Assembly (NCBI RefSeq): GCF_003967555.1
Contig: NZ_BIFS01000001.1
Location: forward strand, 1,488,001-1,552,000
DNA: 64,000 bases
Source: Dictyobacter kobayashii
Lineage (GTDB): Bacteria; Chloroflexota; Ktedonobacteria; Ktedonobacterales; Ktedonobacteraceae
Direction: 5' to 3'
Of the stretch, positions 42,072 to 52,559 are shown piece after piece. Made by a program: the position numbers and the translations under genes. A model generated the notes under the pieces. It had not been told where the DNA came from and did no database searches. It saw only the letters and a program-made list of their open reading frames with translations. The stretch's first letter is position 1. Each line of letters opens with the position of its first letter.

Positions 42072-43463
42072 CTACTCGCCGTTCATTACAATTACATACA
42101 AGGGTCTAAGGGTTTCTACAGCTGCGTTGAAGGCAGCTCGTGACATAGTGGGATCAATAGGAGTTAAGCCAACGTGAACCGCGTTCCAGTTAGGACTTGG
42201 CTTCGAAGTCCATACTGTTCCCTCAGGGGCCTTTGTGCCCGCCTCCAAAATGCCATAACCTTTGGTACCTGGTAAGTCAACGGGATCCTCAAAATGAGAG
42301 ATAGAGCCAGCTTTTATTTTTCCAGCAGGGGTTAGTTCGTTATCTGCTAATTCTAACGAAAGTCCTCCATCCCCTCTAATACTTCTATAGATATCTTTTT
42401 GGAGTGTATCTGATGTGCAGATACCTTCGTTATGGACTATCCAGTGGTTGGTGCCGACGGCGTAGGTATGATCCTGGGTGACAGTGAGATTATACATCAC
42501 CAGACTACCGGGCACACTCTTCCAGCCAGTGACCACACCAAGTTGACCGTTAGCCTCCACAATAGGCATCCCGAGACGCAATTGTCCGACGGGAACAAAG
42601 CCTTTTCCGGCCACGAGAAAAGGATGCTTTTTGTTGGTATGGATGGTTTCACTACTGAGGTGTTTGGCTGGTGCCTGGGTTGAGATGGTGAGATCCACCA
42701 GATCATGGTCTGTGGTGACGATGACATGTTGGATGGGTTCCAGTTCCATCTTTTTCGTCTGGGTGTTGTAGGCCCAGACCTTTTGTCCGACCTTCAAGGA
42801 GCCAATGCTCTGCGATCCTCCCTCGACAGCGACGGTGGTGGCATAGGAGAAACTGAGACCACAGGCTTCGGCCAGGTGTTCTCCTCCATCTTCTGCTAGA
42901 TCAAAGGCTCCTTTGGCCATTAACTCACCGCCGCGGAGTTCTTCCCCGACGCCGAAGACCATGGAGATGTCCATGAAGGCATTCATGCCCAGGTCGCCGG
43001 CGGCAAGCGCTTTGTCCTGCCAGCTGCCGTTGCCGGAAAGGGTGTGGACATCGTTGATCATCGATGAGACGCCCAGGAACTGATCGCCTGCCCACATGAT
43101 GCCCTTGCCCACATTCATGAGGCCATCGACCACTGGATTCGCTGTGGACTTGGGTTTAGACTTGGGATGTGCTTGTGCGGTGTGCGTAACCGGCGCGGCC
43201 GCATGCCGGACGGTGTGATGGGTATTGACGTAATGAGTGATGTAGGCGGAACTGGGACTGTCATACCAGGGTCGCGTGCCACCACAGCCATAGGTACAGG
43301 TGGTGCGATAGTTGCCACCACCCTAGGAATCAACGACTTGGCTCCATGTGCTGGTTTGCGATTCGGTGGTGATCGCCGTGTGGGTATTCCAGTTGACGAT
43401 CGATTGCTCGCCACCGTTCCAGTCGATGCGATTGCTCGTGGGATCAGGTTGGTTTTCACCTAA
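42072..43463 (-). pseudogene. Displaced RHS cassette 4: RHS tail, Hint domain and toxin 4 (nonsense codon)
   Basis: Homology begins near 43460 (DPTSNRIDWNGGEQS). A TAG at 43325-43323 replaces Trp in QVVDSWGGGNY. The rest is open from ATG 43133 and contains the linker, the Hint domain (CGLSFSYATT to WIVHN) and toxin 4: TLQKDIYRSIRGDGG, ISHFEDPVDLPG, EAGTKAPEGTVW, AVHVGLTPIDPTMS. The toxin is similar in pattern to toxin 1. The pattern of PAGT..PEGL..H..L.P...M recalls Tse2-type ADP-ribosyltransferase-like toxins, but this is a weak memory-based match. Confidence 0.8.
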
Positions 43464-43478
43464 AGGATGGGGGTTCAA

Positions 43479-44027
43479 CTATTTTTTATGTTTTTCTTCT
43501 ATTTCATGGAGAATACTTGGTATGTTTTTAAAATCAAGTATTTTATAGGACTCCCATTCAGGAAGAGACCATTTTTCGTCTCCTGTTTCTGGGTTATAGG
43601 AGTAATAGTGTACATTTTCTTCATTCTCTGGAGTGAGGAAGATACATTTTTTTGAAATTACACTTATGTTATGAATAAATTCCATTAGACGATTTAAACG
43701 ATCATCAGTATTAATGACACTGGGATCGAAATCGAACTCTATTTTTTGCATCTCAAAAAAGTGACAATGAAGCTGCAATTGTTTTGCATCAATACGTAGT
43801 AAGACAGCATGATCCGAAGTTATATGAAAAAGCTCTTGTATATCAACATCTAAAGGATGAGGATGTTGATCTATAAAAAGGATGTTTGTAAAGTCACTTC
43901 TCCTTTGAACATAGTTTAAAATACATTCCCAATCATTTCTCTGTGTTTTAGGTATATATAAATCACGCAGTGATCCATCACGAGCAAAAGCTTTTTTGTA
44001 ATTCTCTAGAGAGATTGACTTACTCAT
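43479..44027 (-). CDS. Candidate immunity protein for toxin 3
   Basis: 182 residues; no known family. It follows toxin 3 after a hairpin, and cassette 4 begins 16 bases after its stop. Starts MSKSISLENYKKAFARDG; no signal peptide or membrane helix seen. The assignment rests on position only. Confidence 0.55.
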   Translation of the reverse strand: MSKSISLENYKKAFARDGSLRDLYIPKTQRNDWECILNYVQRRSDFTNILFIDQHPHPLDVDIQELFHITSDHAVLLRIDAKQLQLHCHFFEMQKIEFDFDPSVINTDDRLNRLMEFIHNISVISKKCIFLTPENEENVHYYSYNPETGDEKWSLPEWESYKILDFKNIPSILHEIEEKHKK

Positions 44028-44060
44028 TTTTTGACTCTTTCTATATTTCCTCTTTGGGAT

Positions 44061-44094
44061 GTAACCTTCTTCTATTTTGATAGAAGAAGGTTAC
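44061..44094. repeat. Hairpin in toxin 3/immunity 3 spacer
   Basis: 15-bp perfect arms (44061-44075 and 44080-44094), loop TTTG. No T-run on the minus strand. Confidence 0.85.
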
Positions 44095-44105
44095 GCTTCT
44101 GTAAG

Positions 44106-45891
44106 TTAAGATCCTGTCCTGAATCCAACAAATTCTATATTGGGATATATAGACCAACGGGCACCTCTTCCGTCTGGAAGATAGCCATCCATTACATGCC
44201 TAGCATTTTTTGAATCGTAGTTGATAGTCCACTCAGTATCAGGATGAGTCACAATATCATCAATTATATCCTGACCTGCTTGATTCCTCAATGCGGGCTT
44301 GCCAGGATCTGTCCCGAAAAGTTCACCTCCTTCTCTACTTACATGCTTTTGATATGCTCTTCCTCCTTTAGTCATTCCACCCTTATCGTCTTGCATACCA
44401 GCATCTGAGAATTCTTGAGCATCTATCCCACATCCTATATTATGAACAACCCATTGGTTGCTGCCAACGGTATAGGTGTGATCCTGGGTGATAGTCAGAT
44501 TATACATGATCTGGCTGCCAGGCACACTCTTCCAGCCGGTGACCACGCCCAATTGTCCGTTAGCTTCCACGATGGCCATGCCGAGGTGGAGTTGTCCAAC
44601 TGGGACAAAGCCTTTGCCAGCCACGAGAAAGGGATGCTTCTTGTTGGTGTGGATCATTTCACTGGTCAGGTGTTTGGCCGGAGCCTGGGTTGAGATGGTC
44701 AGGTCCACCAGGTCGTTGTCTTTGGTGACAATGACGTGCTGGATGGGCTCCAGTTCCATCTTCCTGGTTTGGGTGTTATAGGCCCAGACCTTTTGCCCTA
44801 CTTTCAAGGAGCCAATACTTTGGGTTCCTCCCTCGACGGCCACGGTGGTGGCAAACGAGAAGCTGAGTCCACACGTCTCTGCCAGGTGTTCCCCTCCATC
44901 TTCAGCAAGGTGATCTCCTAGTTCAAAACCTCCTTTGGCCAGCAGCTCACCACCACGGAGCTCCTCACCAACGCCAAAGGCCATCGAGATGTCCATGAAG
45001 GCATTCATGCCCAGGTCGCCGGCAGCAAGCGCTTTGTCCTGCCAGCTCCCGTTGCCGGAAAGCGTGTGCACATCGTTGACCATCGATGAGATGCCCAGGA
45101 ACTGATCCCCTGCCCACATGATGCCCTTGCCCACATTCATGAGACCATCGACCACTGGATTCGAGGTGGCATTCGATTTGTGTTTGGGTTGGGATGGTGT
45201 GGTGTGCGTAACCGGCGCGGCTGCATGCCGGACGGTGTGATGGGTATTGACGTAATGGGTGATGTAGGCGGAACTGGGACTGTCATACCAGGGTCGCGTG
45301 CCACCACAGCCATAGGTACAGGTAGTGCGGTAGTTGCCGCCACTCCAGGAGTCAACCACCTGGCTCCAGGTGCTGGTTTGTGATTCGGTGGTGATCGCCG
45401 TGTGGGTGTTCCAGTTAACGATCGATTGCTCGCCACCACCCCAGTCGATGCGATTGCCGCTCGGATCAGTGTTGGTTTCCGGGTTGCCAGCCACATAGGT
45501 GTAGGGGTCGGCACCCTGCATGTTGCCTTGAACGGTATCGGGAGCGGTGAACTGGCTCACCACGGGATCATAGTACCGAGCATTGTAGTAGTCCAGACCA
45601 GAGGAGTCAGCGTATTGGCCGGTAAAACCTTTAGCCGTGCCCATGGCTCCCTGGGAGTAGCGCTGGTTGCCATAGGGTCCATAGGTCTGGTTGCCCCAAG
45701 CGTCATAGCCGACCAGATACGAGGCGCTGCCATCATTTTTGGTGGCACAGGTCGTGTAAGCAGGATAGATACCAGTTAACTGATACGTATGGGTGTTATC
45801 ACAGTAGAGATACTGGAGTTGCAACCCTACAGTTGAGCGAGCCTTGCCAGTACTGTCCGAGATGGGCGTAGGTAAAACCAGTGCTGTAGGC
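44106..45891 (-). pseudogene. Displaced RHS cassette 3: RHS tail, Hint domain and toxin 3
   Basis: Homology starts near 45891 (TGFTYAHLGQYWQGSLN) and shifts frame near 45824-45835, from where the frame stays open to 44106. It includes the RHS end NARYYDPVVSQFTAPDTVQG, the Hint domain with Cys start (CGLSFSFATT) and end VVHN, then toxin 3, about 120 residues: GGMTKGGRAYQKHVSREGG, NQAGQDIIDDIVTHPD, YLPDGRGARWS. The GRA.QKH..RE.G pattern is seen in some polymorphic RNase-type toxins, so an RNase is a reasonable guess. As the cassette has no start of its own, it is probably silent unless joined to the main gene. Confidence 0.8.
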
Positions 45892-45923
45892 CTCTCATTC
45901 TGTTACAATAGCGTATAAAAGTT

Positions 45924-46427
45924 TCATAGCAAATTCTCTTTTATATGCCCGTATACGAAATACCCTTCATGAAATAATAATAAATACCAAGGACCGTTTA
46001 TAGCTCCAATAGAAAGGTCGTCTTGACCAAAATAAAAAAAGTCGTCCCAATATCGTGTAAAGATTTCCCACGTTGTTTTAACTGCAATGTGCATTTCCCA
46101 GGAAAAAATCATTTCTGTCGCAGGAGGAATTTCTAGGGAAAAAAACCAAATGGGTATAGATTGTAACCCATTTTCCTTTACCGAAAACAAACGAATGTCA
46201 GAAAACTCACCATATGACTCTTCACTCCTCAATGAAGCAAAGATATATGTATAAAATTTTTTGTTAATAATAGAAAGCTTATCATCTACTTCTTTTGCCT
46301 TCCTCGCATTTAAATAGTGTATTTGAGAAAGAGTTTCTTGTGAAAGCGTACTAATATTTGAATCATTCCATCTGTACAAATATTCGAATTTGCTTAATGG
46401 GAGAAAATCATTTTTTGTGAATTTCAT
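45924..46427 (-). CDS. Candidate immunity protein for toxin 2
   Basis: 167 residues, no known family, aromatic-rich (RYWDDFFYFGQDDL, GPWYLLLFHEGYF). It follows toxin 2 after a hairpin and ends 33 bases before cassette 3. Intact frame from its ATG. Assigned by position only. Confidence 0.55.
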   Translation of the reverse strand: MKFTKNDFLPLSKFEYLYRWNDSNISTLSQETLSQIHYLNARKAKEVDDKLSIINKKFYTYIFASLRSEESYGEFSDIRLFSVKENGLQSIPIWFFSLEIPPATEMIFSWEMHIAVKTTWEIFTRYWDDFFYFGQDDLSIGAINGPWYLLLFHEGYFVYGHIKENLL

Positions 46428-46447
46428 TCTATTCCCTACACTTTATG

Positions 46448-46482
46448 GTGTTGCTGATCAATCTAAAGTTGATCAGCAACAC
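46448..46482. repeat. Hairpin in toxin 2/immunity 2 spacer
   Basis: 14-bp perfect arms (46448-46461 and 46469-46482), loop TCTAAAG. No T-run on the minus strand. Confidence 0.85.
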
Positions 46483-46493
46483 ACTTCCATTTT

Positions 46494-48676
46494 CTAGTCG
46501 TTTAACATCGCATCTACGCCACCTTCTCCAAAGCGGAGCATCATGTTTACATAAGTTTCACTAGTACCAGGAAATTTCGCAGCCCCCCATGCTCCACCAC
46601 TACTCTTTTTACCCACGCTCCAATTAAAATGTGGACCTTTGTCAGGGTCATAATCTAGCCTCCAACTTTTATTTCCTTCTCGAAGTCCATTAGGTAAACC
46701 TTTCACTCCATCTGGATCACCATGTAATCCTTTAGCAGTGTTTTCTGTTGCATTTTCTCCTAGTGGTCCATCAATATGTTCCATTGCAGCATTATAAGCA
46801 GATTTTGCATCTGGAAACTCTTCTTCTATTTCTTTATCACAAAAGCCACTGTTATGGACCACCCATTGGTTTGCACCGACGGTATACGTATGGTCCTGGG
46901 TGACAGTGAGATTATACATCACCTGATTGCCAGGAACACTTTTCCAGCCGGTGACCACACCAAGTTGTCCATTAGCTTCCACGATGGGCATTCCGAGACG
47001 GAGTTGTCCGACGGGGACAAAACCTTTGCCAGCCACAAGGAAGGGATGCTTTTTGTTAGTATGGATCGTTTCACTGCTGAGGTCTTTGGCGGGTGCCTGC
47101 GTGGAGATAGTGAGATCCACCAGATCATTGTCTTTGGTGACGATGACATGTTGGATGGGCTCCAGCTCCATCTTCTTGGTTTGAGTATTGTAGGCCCAAA
47201 CCTTTCGCCCCACTTTTAAGGAGCCAATGCTTTGGGTTCCTCCCTCGACGGCCACGGTGGTGGCATAGGAGAAACTGAGTCCACACGTCTCGGCCAGGTG
47301 TTCTCCGCCTTCTTCCGCCAGTTCAAAACCTCCTTTGGCCAGCAACTCACCACCACGGAGCTCCTCACCAACGCCAAAGGCCATGGAGATGTCCATGAAG
47401 GCGTTCATTCCAAGGTCGCCGGCGGCAAGCGCTTTGTCCTGCCAGCTGCCGTTGCCGGAAAGCGTGTGGACATCGTTGACCATCGATGAGACGCCCAGGA
47501 ACTGATCACCTGCCCACATGATGCCCTTGCCAACATTCATGAGACCATCGACCACTGGATTCGATGTGGCATTCGATTTGTGTTTGGGTTGGGATGGTGT
47601 GGTGTGCGTAACCGGCGCGGCTGCATGCCGGACGGTGTGATGGGTATTGACGTAATGGGTGATATAGGCGGAACTGGGACTGTCATACCAGGGTCGCGTG
47701 CCGCCACAGCCATAGGTACAGGTGGTGCGGTAGTTGCCGCCACCCCAGGAGTCAACGACCTGGCTCCAGGTACTGGTTTGTGATTCGGTGGTGATCGCCG
47801 TGTGGGTATTCCAGTTGACGATTGATTGCTCGCCACCACCCCAGTCGATGCGATTGCCGCTCGGATCAGTGTTGGTTTCCGGGTTGCCAGCCACATAGGT
47901 GTAGGGGTCGGCACCCTGCAGGTTGCCTTGAACGGTATCGGGAGTGGTGAACTGACCCACCACGGGATCATAGTACCGGGCATTGTCGTAGTCCAGGCCT
48001 GATGTATCGGCGTATTGGCCGGTAAAGCCTTTAGCCGTGCCCATGGCTCCCTGGGAGTAGCGCTGGTTGCCAGGGGCCGTAGGTCTGGTTGCCCAGCACG
48101 GTGGCAGCGTTGGCCGTATTGGTAAAGGTTTCGACCACACTGCCCAGCGAGTCGGTCAGGTAGAACTGGGTATTCGTGCCATCGGTTTTGCCCAGCAAGT
48201 GCCCACCCAGGGTATAGTAGTAGGTAGCGCCGGTGGCCGTGCCAGTGCTATTGTAGGTATGTTCTTCCAGGCCGAAGGCATAGACGGTGAGGGTGGTGCC
48301 AGCGCTGGTGGTACTGCGGCGCAGAGTGCGTTCCCCCCCATTGTCATACGCATACCATTCCTGGCTATTACTGCCAGCATTCCATTGCACCAGTTCATTC
48401 TGGACGTCATAGGACAGGGTAGCCGTGGTACCCTGATAGGTGCGACTGGTCTGGTTGCCCCAGGCATCATAACCAGCCAGATACGAAGCACTGCCATCAT
48501 TCTTGGTGGCACAGGTCGTCCCAGCAGGATAGATGCCGTCAACTGATGGGGATGGTTGCTATCACAATAGAGATATTGGAGCTGTGAACCCGACCCATTG
48601 AGCGGTCCTTGCCAGAGCTGCCCGAGATGGGTATAGGCAAAACCGGTCCCATAAGCCGCTCCTTGTAAACCACTTT
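46494..48676 (-). pseudogene. Displaced RHS cassette 2, downstream part: RHS end, Hint domain and toxin 2
   Basis: Continues cassette 2 beyond the ISL3 insertion. Compared with the main gene, two frameshifts are visible: one missing C near 48537 and a two-base deletion near 48072-48074 (GCCAGGGG versus GCCATAGGGG). Below them the frame is open to 46494 and carries YDNARYYDPVVGQFTTPDT, Hint (CGLSFSYATT to WVVHN) and toxin 2 of about 120 residues: SGFCDKEIEEEFPDAKSAYNAAM, WRLDYDPDKGPHFNWSVGKK and GAAKFPGTSETYVNMMLRFG. The GPHFNW pattern occurs in several toxin tails, but I cannot name the activity. Confidence 0.82.
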
Positions 48677-50388
48677 GGCTCTTCCGCACTTTCCGTGCTA
48701 GTTTTGCAACCTTAGTTCGTAGAATCATGAGAAGAGAAAATTTCTCGCTCGTGAATTATCAAAAGTAAGGTGCTTCTTTTTCCTATGCTTCCTTTCTCGT
48801 TATCAGGATTTGAAATTCAGCAGATCGCCCATGAAGGGACCTCTCTGACTATTACAGCCCATACCACCAGTACAACGGCCGTTTGCCCAACCTGCCAGCA
48901 CATCTCGCATCGTGTGCATAGTTATTACACTCGTTCTCCCCACGATCTCCCGGTGAGTGGTCAAACAGTCCAGTTGATCTTATCTGTGCGGCGTTTTCGT
49001 TGCCAGAATCGGCAGTGTGCTCGGCAAACCTTTGCCGAACGCTTGCCGGAATTGCCCCTCTCTGCTAGACAAACGGCTCGTTTAGGCGCCATCCTGGAGA
49101 GTATTGCCGTCGTCCTCAGTGGACAGGCTGGTTCGCGCTTGGCCGAGCAATTATCCATGCCAGTGAGTGCAGATGCTCTCCTACGGCGAGCCAAAAAAGC
49201 TCGATCGACATCTCCTCTGACTCCAAGGTATGTAGGCGTCGATGATTTTGCGTTTCGACGTGGGCGGACCTATGGAACCATTCTCGTTGATTTAGAGACA
49301 CACCACCCAATTGATCTGCTAGAGGATCGCAGCTCAGAAACCCTTGCAGCATGGCTTAGACTGCATCCTGGCATCGAAATCATCAGTCGAGATCGTTCGA
49401 CGGAATATCTACGTGGTGCCACGGAAGGAGCTCCACAGGCCCAACAAGTCCTTGATCGTTGGCATGTCGTAAAAAACCTTCGGGAAGCCGTTGAGCGGTT
49501 TCTCAACCGGATTCAGAAACAACAGCATGCTCATCCGAATACCCATCAAGAGGTATTTCCCCGCCAAAAACGGACCAAAGGTGAACAAGAGCGTTCTGAA
49601 GGATCACGGCGTCGCCGCTTGGCCCTCTATCATCAGGTCATTGACCTACACAAACAAGGGGGAAGTATTCTGGGTATTGCTCGCCAACTCAACATCAGTC
49701 GCCAAACCGTACGGAAATTTGTGCAAGCGCCTGATTTCCCTGAATTTCAAAGAGTTCCTCGTACGAAGAGTGCTATTGATGCGTTTCGACCCTATCTGTC
49801 TAAGCGTTGGCAAGAAGGATGTCATCAGAGCAAGCAGTTATGGCAGGAATTGCAAGAACGTGGGTTTACTGGCAGTCACATGATGGTATACCGATGGGTT
49901 CAACTTCAAAAAGACGCTGGTGCTCAGCCTCTTGACCCAATCCATACTCCGGCGAGAGCACCGGTAAAAGATATGGCACCACGTCATCTGGCTTGGGTGT
50001 TTCTCCGTGACGTGAAACGCTTAGAAAAACAAGAGCTGCAGGCACTTGCTCACATCCGTCAAGAGGAGCATGCCGATATGGTCTACAGATTCACCCAGCA
50101 GTTTGTGGCGATGGTCAAAGAACGAAATGCGAGGCCGCTGGATACCTGGCTAGAAGCGTGTCAGATGAGCGGAATCAGCGAACTGGCAACCTTTGCTCAA
50201 GGATTGAACAAAGAAGTTTCAGCACTTCGAGCGGCGTTAACGCTCCCCTACAGCAATGGGCCAGTGGAGGGAAAGATCAATAAGCTGAAGTATATCAAGC
50301 GTTCCATGTATGGTCGAGGGGGCTTCCCATTATTGCGCCAACGTGTTTTGAAGTCAGCATAAACTAGCACGGAAAGTGCGGAAGAGCC
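48677..50388. mobile_element. ISL3-family insertion sequence, 1,712 bp, in RHS cassette 2
   Basis: Ends are 28-bp perfect inverted repeats (48677-48704 and 50361-50388) starting GGCTCTTCCGCACTTTCC, as usual for ISL3. The flanks carry the 8-bp duplication ACCACTTT (48669-48676 and 50389-50396). It holds one transposase gene. Removing the element and one duplication rejoins the RHS sequence (AQSGLQGAAYG). Confidence 0.97.
48770..50362 (+). CDS. ISL3-family transposase
   Basis: 530 residues. N-terminal zinc-finger-like part (CPTCQHIS, FRCQNRQCARQTF), then the DDE core: YVGVDDFAFRRGRTYGTILVD (first Asp), IISRDRSTEYLRGA (second Asp) and YSNGPVEGKINKLKYIKRSMYG (Glu). A helix-turn-helix (ILGIARQLNISRQTVRKFV) sits between the second Asp and Glu, common in the longer ISL3 type. 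The frame opens with GTG 48770 or ATG 48785; neither ribosome site is strong. It reads against the RHS genes and is intact, so the element is probably active. Confidence 0.95.
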   Translation: MLLFPMLPFSLSGFEIQQIAHEGTSLTITAHTTSTTAVCPTCQHISHRVHSYYTRSPHDLPVSGQTVQLILSVRRFRCQNRQCARQTFAERLPELPLSARQTARLGAILESIAVVLSGQAGSRLAEQLSMPVSADALLRRAKKARSTSPLTPRYVGVDDFAFRRGRTYGTILVDLETHHPIDLLEDRSSETLAAWLRLHPGIEIISRDRSTEYLRGATEGAPQAQQVLDRWHVVKNLREAVERFLNRIQKQQHAHPNTHQEVFPRQKRTKGEQERSEGSRRRRLALYHQVIDLHKQGGSILGIARQLNISRQTVRKFVQAPDFPEFQRVPRTKSAIDAFRPYLSKRWQEGCHQSKQLWQELQERGFTGSHMMVYRWVQLQKDAGAQPLDPIHTPARAPVKDMAPRHLAWVFLRDVKRLEKQELQALAHIRQEEHADMVYRFTQQFVAMVKERNARPLDTWLEACQMSGISELATFAQGLNKEVSALRAALTLPYSNGPVEGKINKLKYIKRSMYGRGGFPLLRQRVLKSA

Positions 50389-52050
50389 ACCACTTTGCGC
50401 AGTCGCCGTGCCGCAGGAGCCTCCGGTCGTGGTCGCAGGTTGCGTGCCGCTATTGCCCGCCCAGGTCAGCTGGTTGAGCTCATTGTAACAGAAGTTCTGG
50501 GTCTCACTCCCACCAGAGCCGGTTTGGCCTGGAACCGCGGCATAGGTCGAACTTTTACTACTAACGTTGCCAATGGGATCATAGCTCCGATTTTCGCTAT
50601 AGACGGTTCCGGTTGATCCACTGCCAGACTGCCAGGTGGCGGTTGCTCCGGTGGCGCGCAAGTTTCCATCGTAGCCAAACTGCTCGGAGGCTAGCGCGGT
50701 TCCTGTGGTCGTCTGATAGTTGATCGCCGAGGTTAAACCATGACCTTCAAAGCTCACAGAGGCCAGGTTGGCGACACCCGTTGCATTGTTACTGAGCCCA
50801 GTCAGGGTACCGGTCGTACTGTCATAGGCCTGCGAGAAAGTAAAGCCTGGTTGACCATTGACGGTGGTCTGGGTGGTGGTCGCCTGCCCATCATCGTTAT
50901 AGGCCTGGGTCTCCTTATAGGTTGGCAATGCCGTGGAGACATTCCAGCTACTGGGCACACTCAACTGCATCGTCTCCGCTGTCAGCTGACCACGCGCATC
51001 GTGCTGATACTGATACGTGGACTGTGAGGAGGTCCCATCAGGATAATAGGTCGTGGAGATATCCTGGGTCATCCGCCCCGTTGGGAAGTCTGTTGACCCG
51101 GGTGTCCCCAGTTTGCTTACCCCATAGGTGTATTGTTCTAATGGATGACTGCCGCTGCTACAGGCCCCTGATCCATCGGTCGTGGGAGCCGCATCCTGCA
51201 CACACAGTACGCGCCCCAGCAGATCATAGCTACTTCCCACCGTGTGAGAACCTGAGGTGACGGTGAGAGCACGTCCACCAGCATCATAGGTATCAGTGAT
51301 CGTGCCGCGATCGGGATCGTTGAGTTGGGTCAATCGTCCCATGTCATCATAGGTCGCGGTGGTGGTGACTGCCGCCGTGTCTTCACCACTCTGTGGTGTC
51401 AGATCTTTGACGATCACCGCCGTTGGCAAGCCCAGCGCATTGAACTGGGTCTCCGTTTTCCTCGTGATGTTGGCACCAGAGTTGCCTGCGACACTATAGC
51501 TCTGGACATAGCGCGTGCGGCCCAGCACATCAGTAAACGCGACGCTCATCTGCTGATTGCCGTCCACAGTCTCCGTATAGCCATAGTTCTGGCTATCACC
51601 CGAGGCCTGTCCATAGGCATAATAGGCACAACTGGTCCACGTCCCATTTTGTCCTGAACAGGTGATGCCAGGTTCAGCAGCCGAGCCAAGGGCCGGATCC
51701 TGCGTGGCCATTACTCGTCCTAGGGGATCTACCAGCGATGTGGTGCCTGTTGGTTTCACCGAGCCTCCATCGATGGTGGCGGTGTTGGGGTCTAACCACC
51801 CGGTGCCATGGGGCACACGGAACGGCACGCTGGTAAAGGTGGTATCAGCGGCATCATTATAGATGGTAAACGTTACCAGATCATTGTTGATATCCAGGGG
51901 ACTCCTAGTCTCCACTGCGCGGCCCGCACTGTCATAGAACACGCGTGATACCGCGTTGGAGTACAAGTATGAGCTGGCATCTACCTCGTAACAGGGCGTC
52001 GTGCTGCTATCCGAACAGGAGGAGGCCGTCGTCGATTGCGACGTATAACT
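50389..52050 (-). pseudogene. Displaced RHS cassette 2, upstream part (RHS repeats only)
   Basis: About 550 residues nearly identical to part of the main RHS gene, beginning GSYTSQSTT at about 52046 and running through YD-type repeats (RLTQLNDPDRGTITDTYDAG, RMTQDISTTYYPDGTSS) to the ISL3 insertion. It starts right after the immunity 1 stop and has no start or signal of its own. The frame is open over its length. It could serve as a recombination donor or partner for the main gene. Confidence 0.85.
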
Positions 52051-52055
52051 TCCTG

Positions 52056-52502
52056 CTAGACATCCTGAATAGTTACGTTTAAGTTGCTATTATTGTGAAG
52101 TAAAGAATATCTAGCGAAAGCTTCGATCACTCGTTGAAAAATTAAAATCTCTTTGTCTTCAAAATTCGGTTGAGGGCTCCAAAACCGTTGGGTTTTGTCG
52201 GGGAGAATTAGCCTTAAATCTATTAATGTCCAGGTATTATCATCTCCAAAGTCTTTTTCTACCACTCTCAAATAGATTTCTTTATAATCTGCAAAAGAAA
52301 AACTATTAATTGATAAATAGGCATTTATATATTCAACCCATCCTTCTGGTGTAATCACGAGAATTGGTATATCGTTATCAGATACATTAGGCAGGTCATT
52401 TATATCATGTTTCTTTCCTCTAAATACCTCCCATGAATTGGGTATGGCATTTTGATATACTTGCAAAAGGATCTTCTCTGTATTCATATTTTGTATCCTC
52501 AA
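52056..52502 (-). CDS. Candidate immunity protein for toxin 1 (main RHS)
   Basis: 148 residues, no known family. It is separated from the main RHS toxin by 57 bases with a hairpin, and cassette 2 begins about six bases after its stop. MNTEKILLQ is a likely alternative start within the first residues. Position is the sole support for immunity. Confidence 0.6.
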   Translation of the reverse strand: MRIQNMNTEKILLQVYQNAIPNSWEVFRGKKHDINDLPNVSDNDIPILVITPEGWVEYINAYLSINSFSFADYKEIYLRVVEKDFGDDNTWTLIDLRLILPDKTQRFWSPQPNFEDKEILIFQRVIEAFARYSLLHNNSNLNVTIQDV

Positions 52503-52517
52503 TTGAGAGTTTGGCGC

Positions 52518-52539
52518 CTCGGAGGAAATTTCCTCCGAG
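52518..52539. repeat. Hairpin in toxin 1/immunity 1 spacer
   Basis: Perfect 22-base palindrome with 11-bp arms (52518-52528 and 52529-52539), no loop. No T-run on the minus strand. Confidence 0.8.
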
Positions 52540-52559
52540 ACTTTAAGTATACCAAAGGA

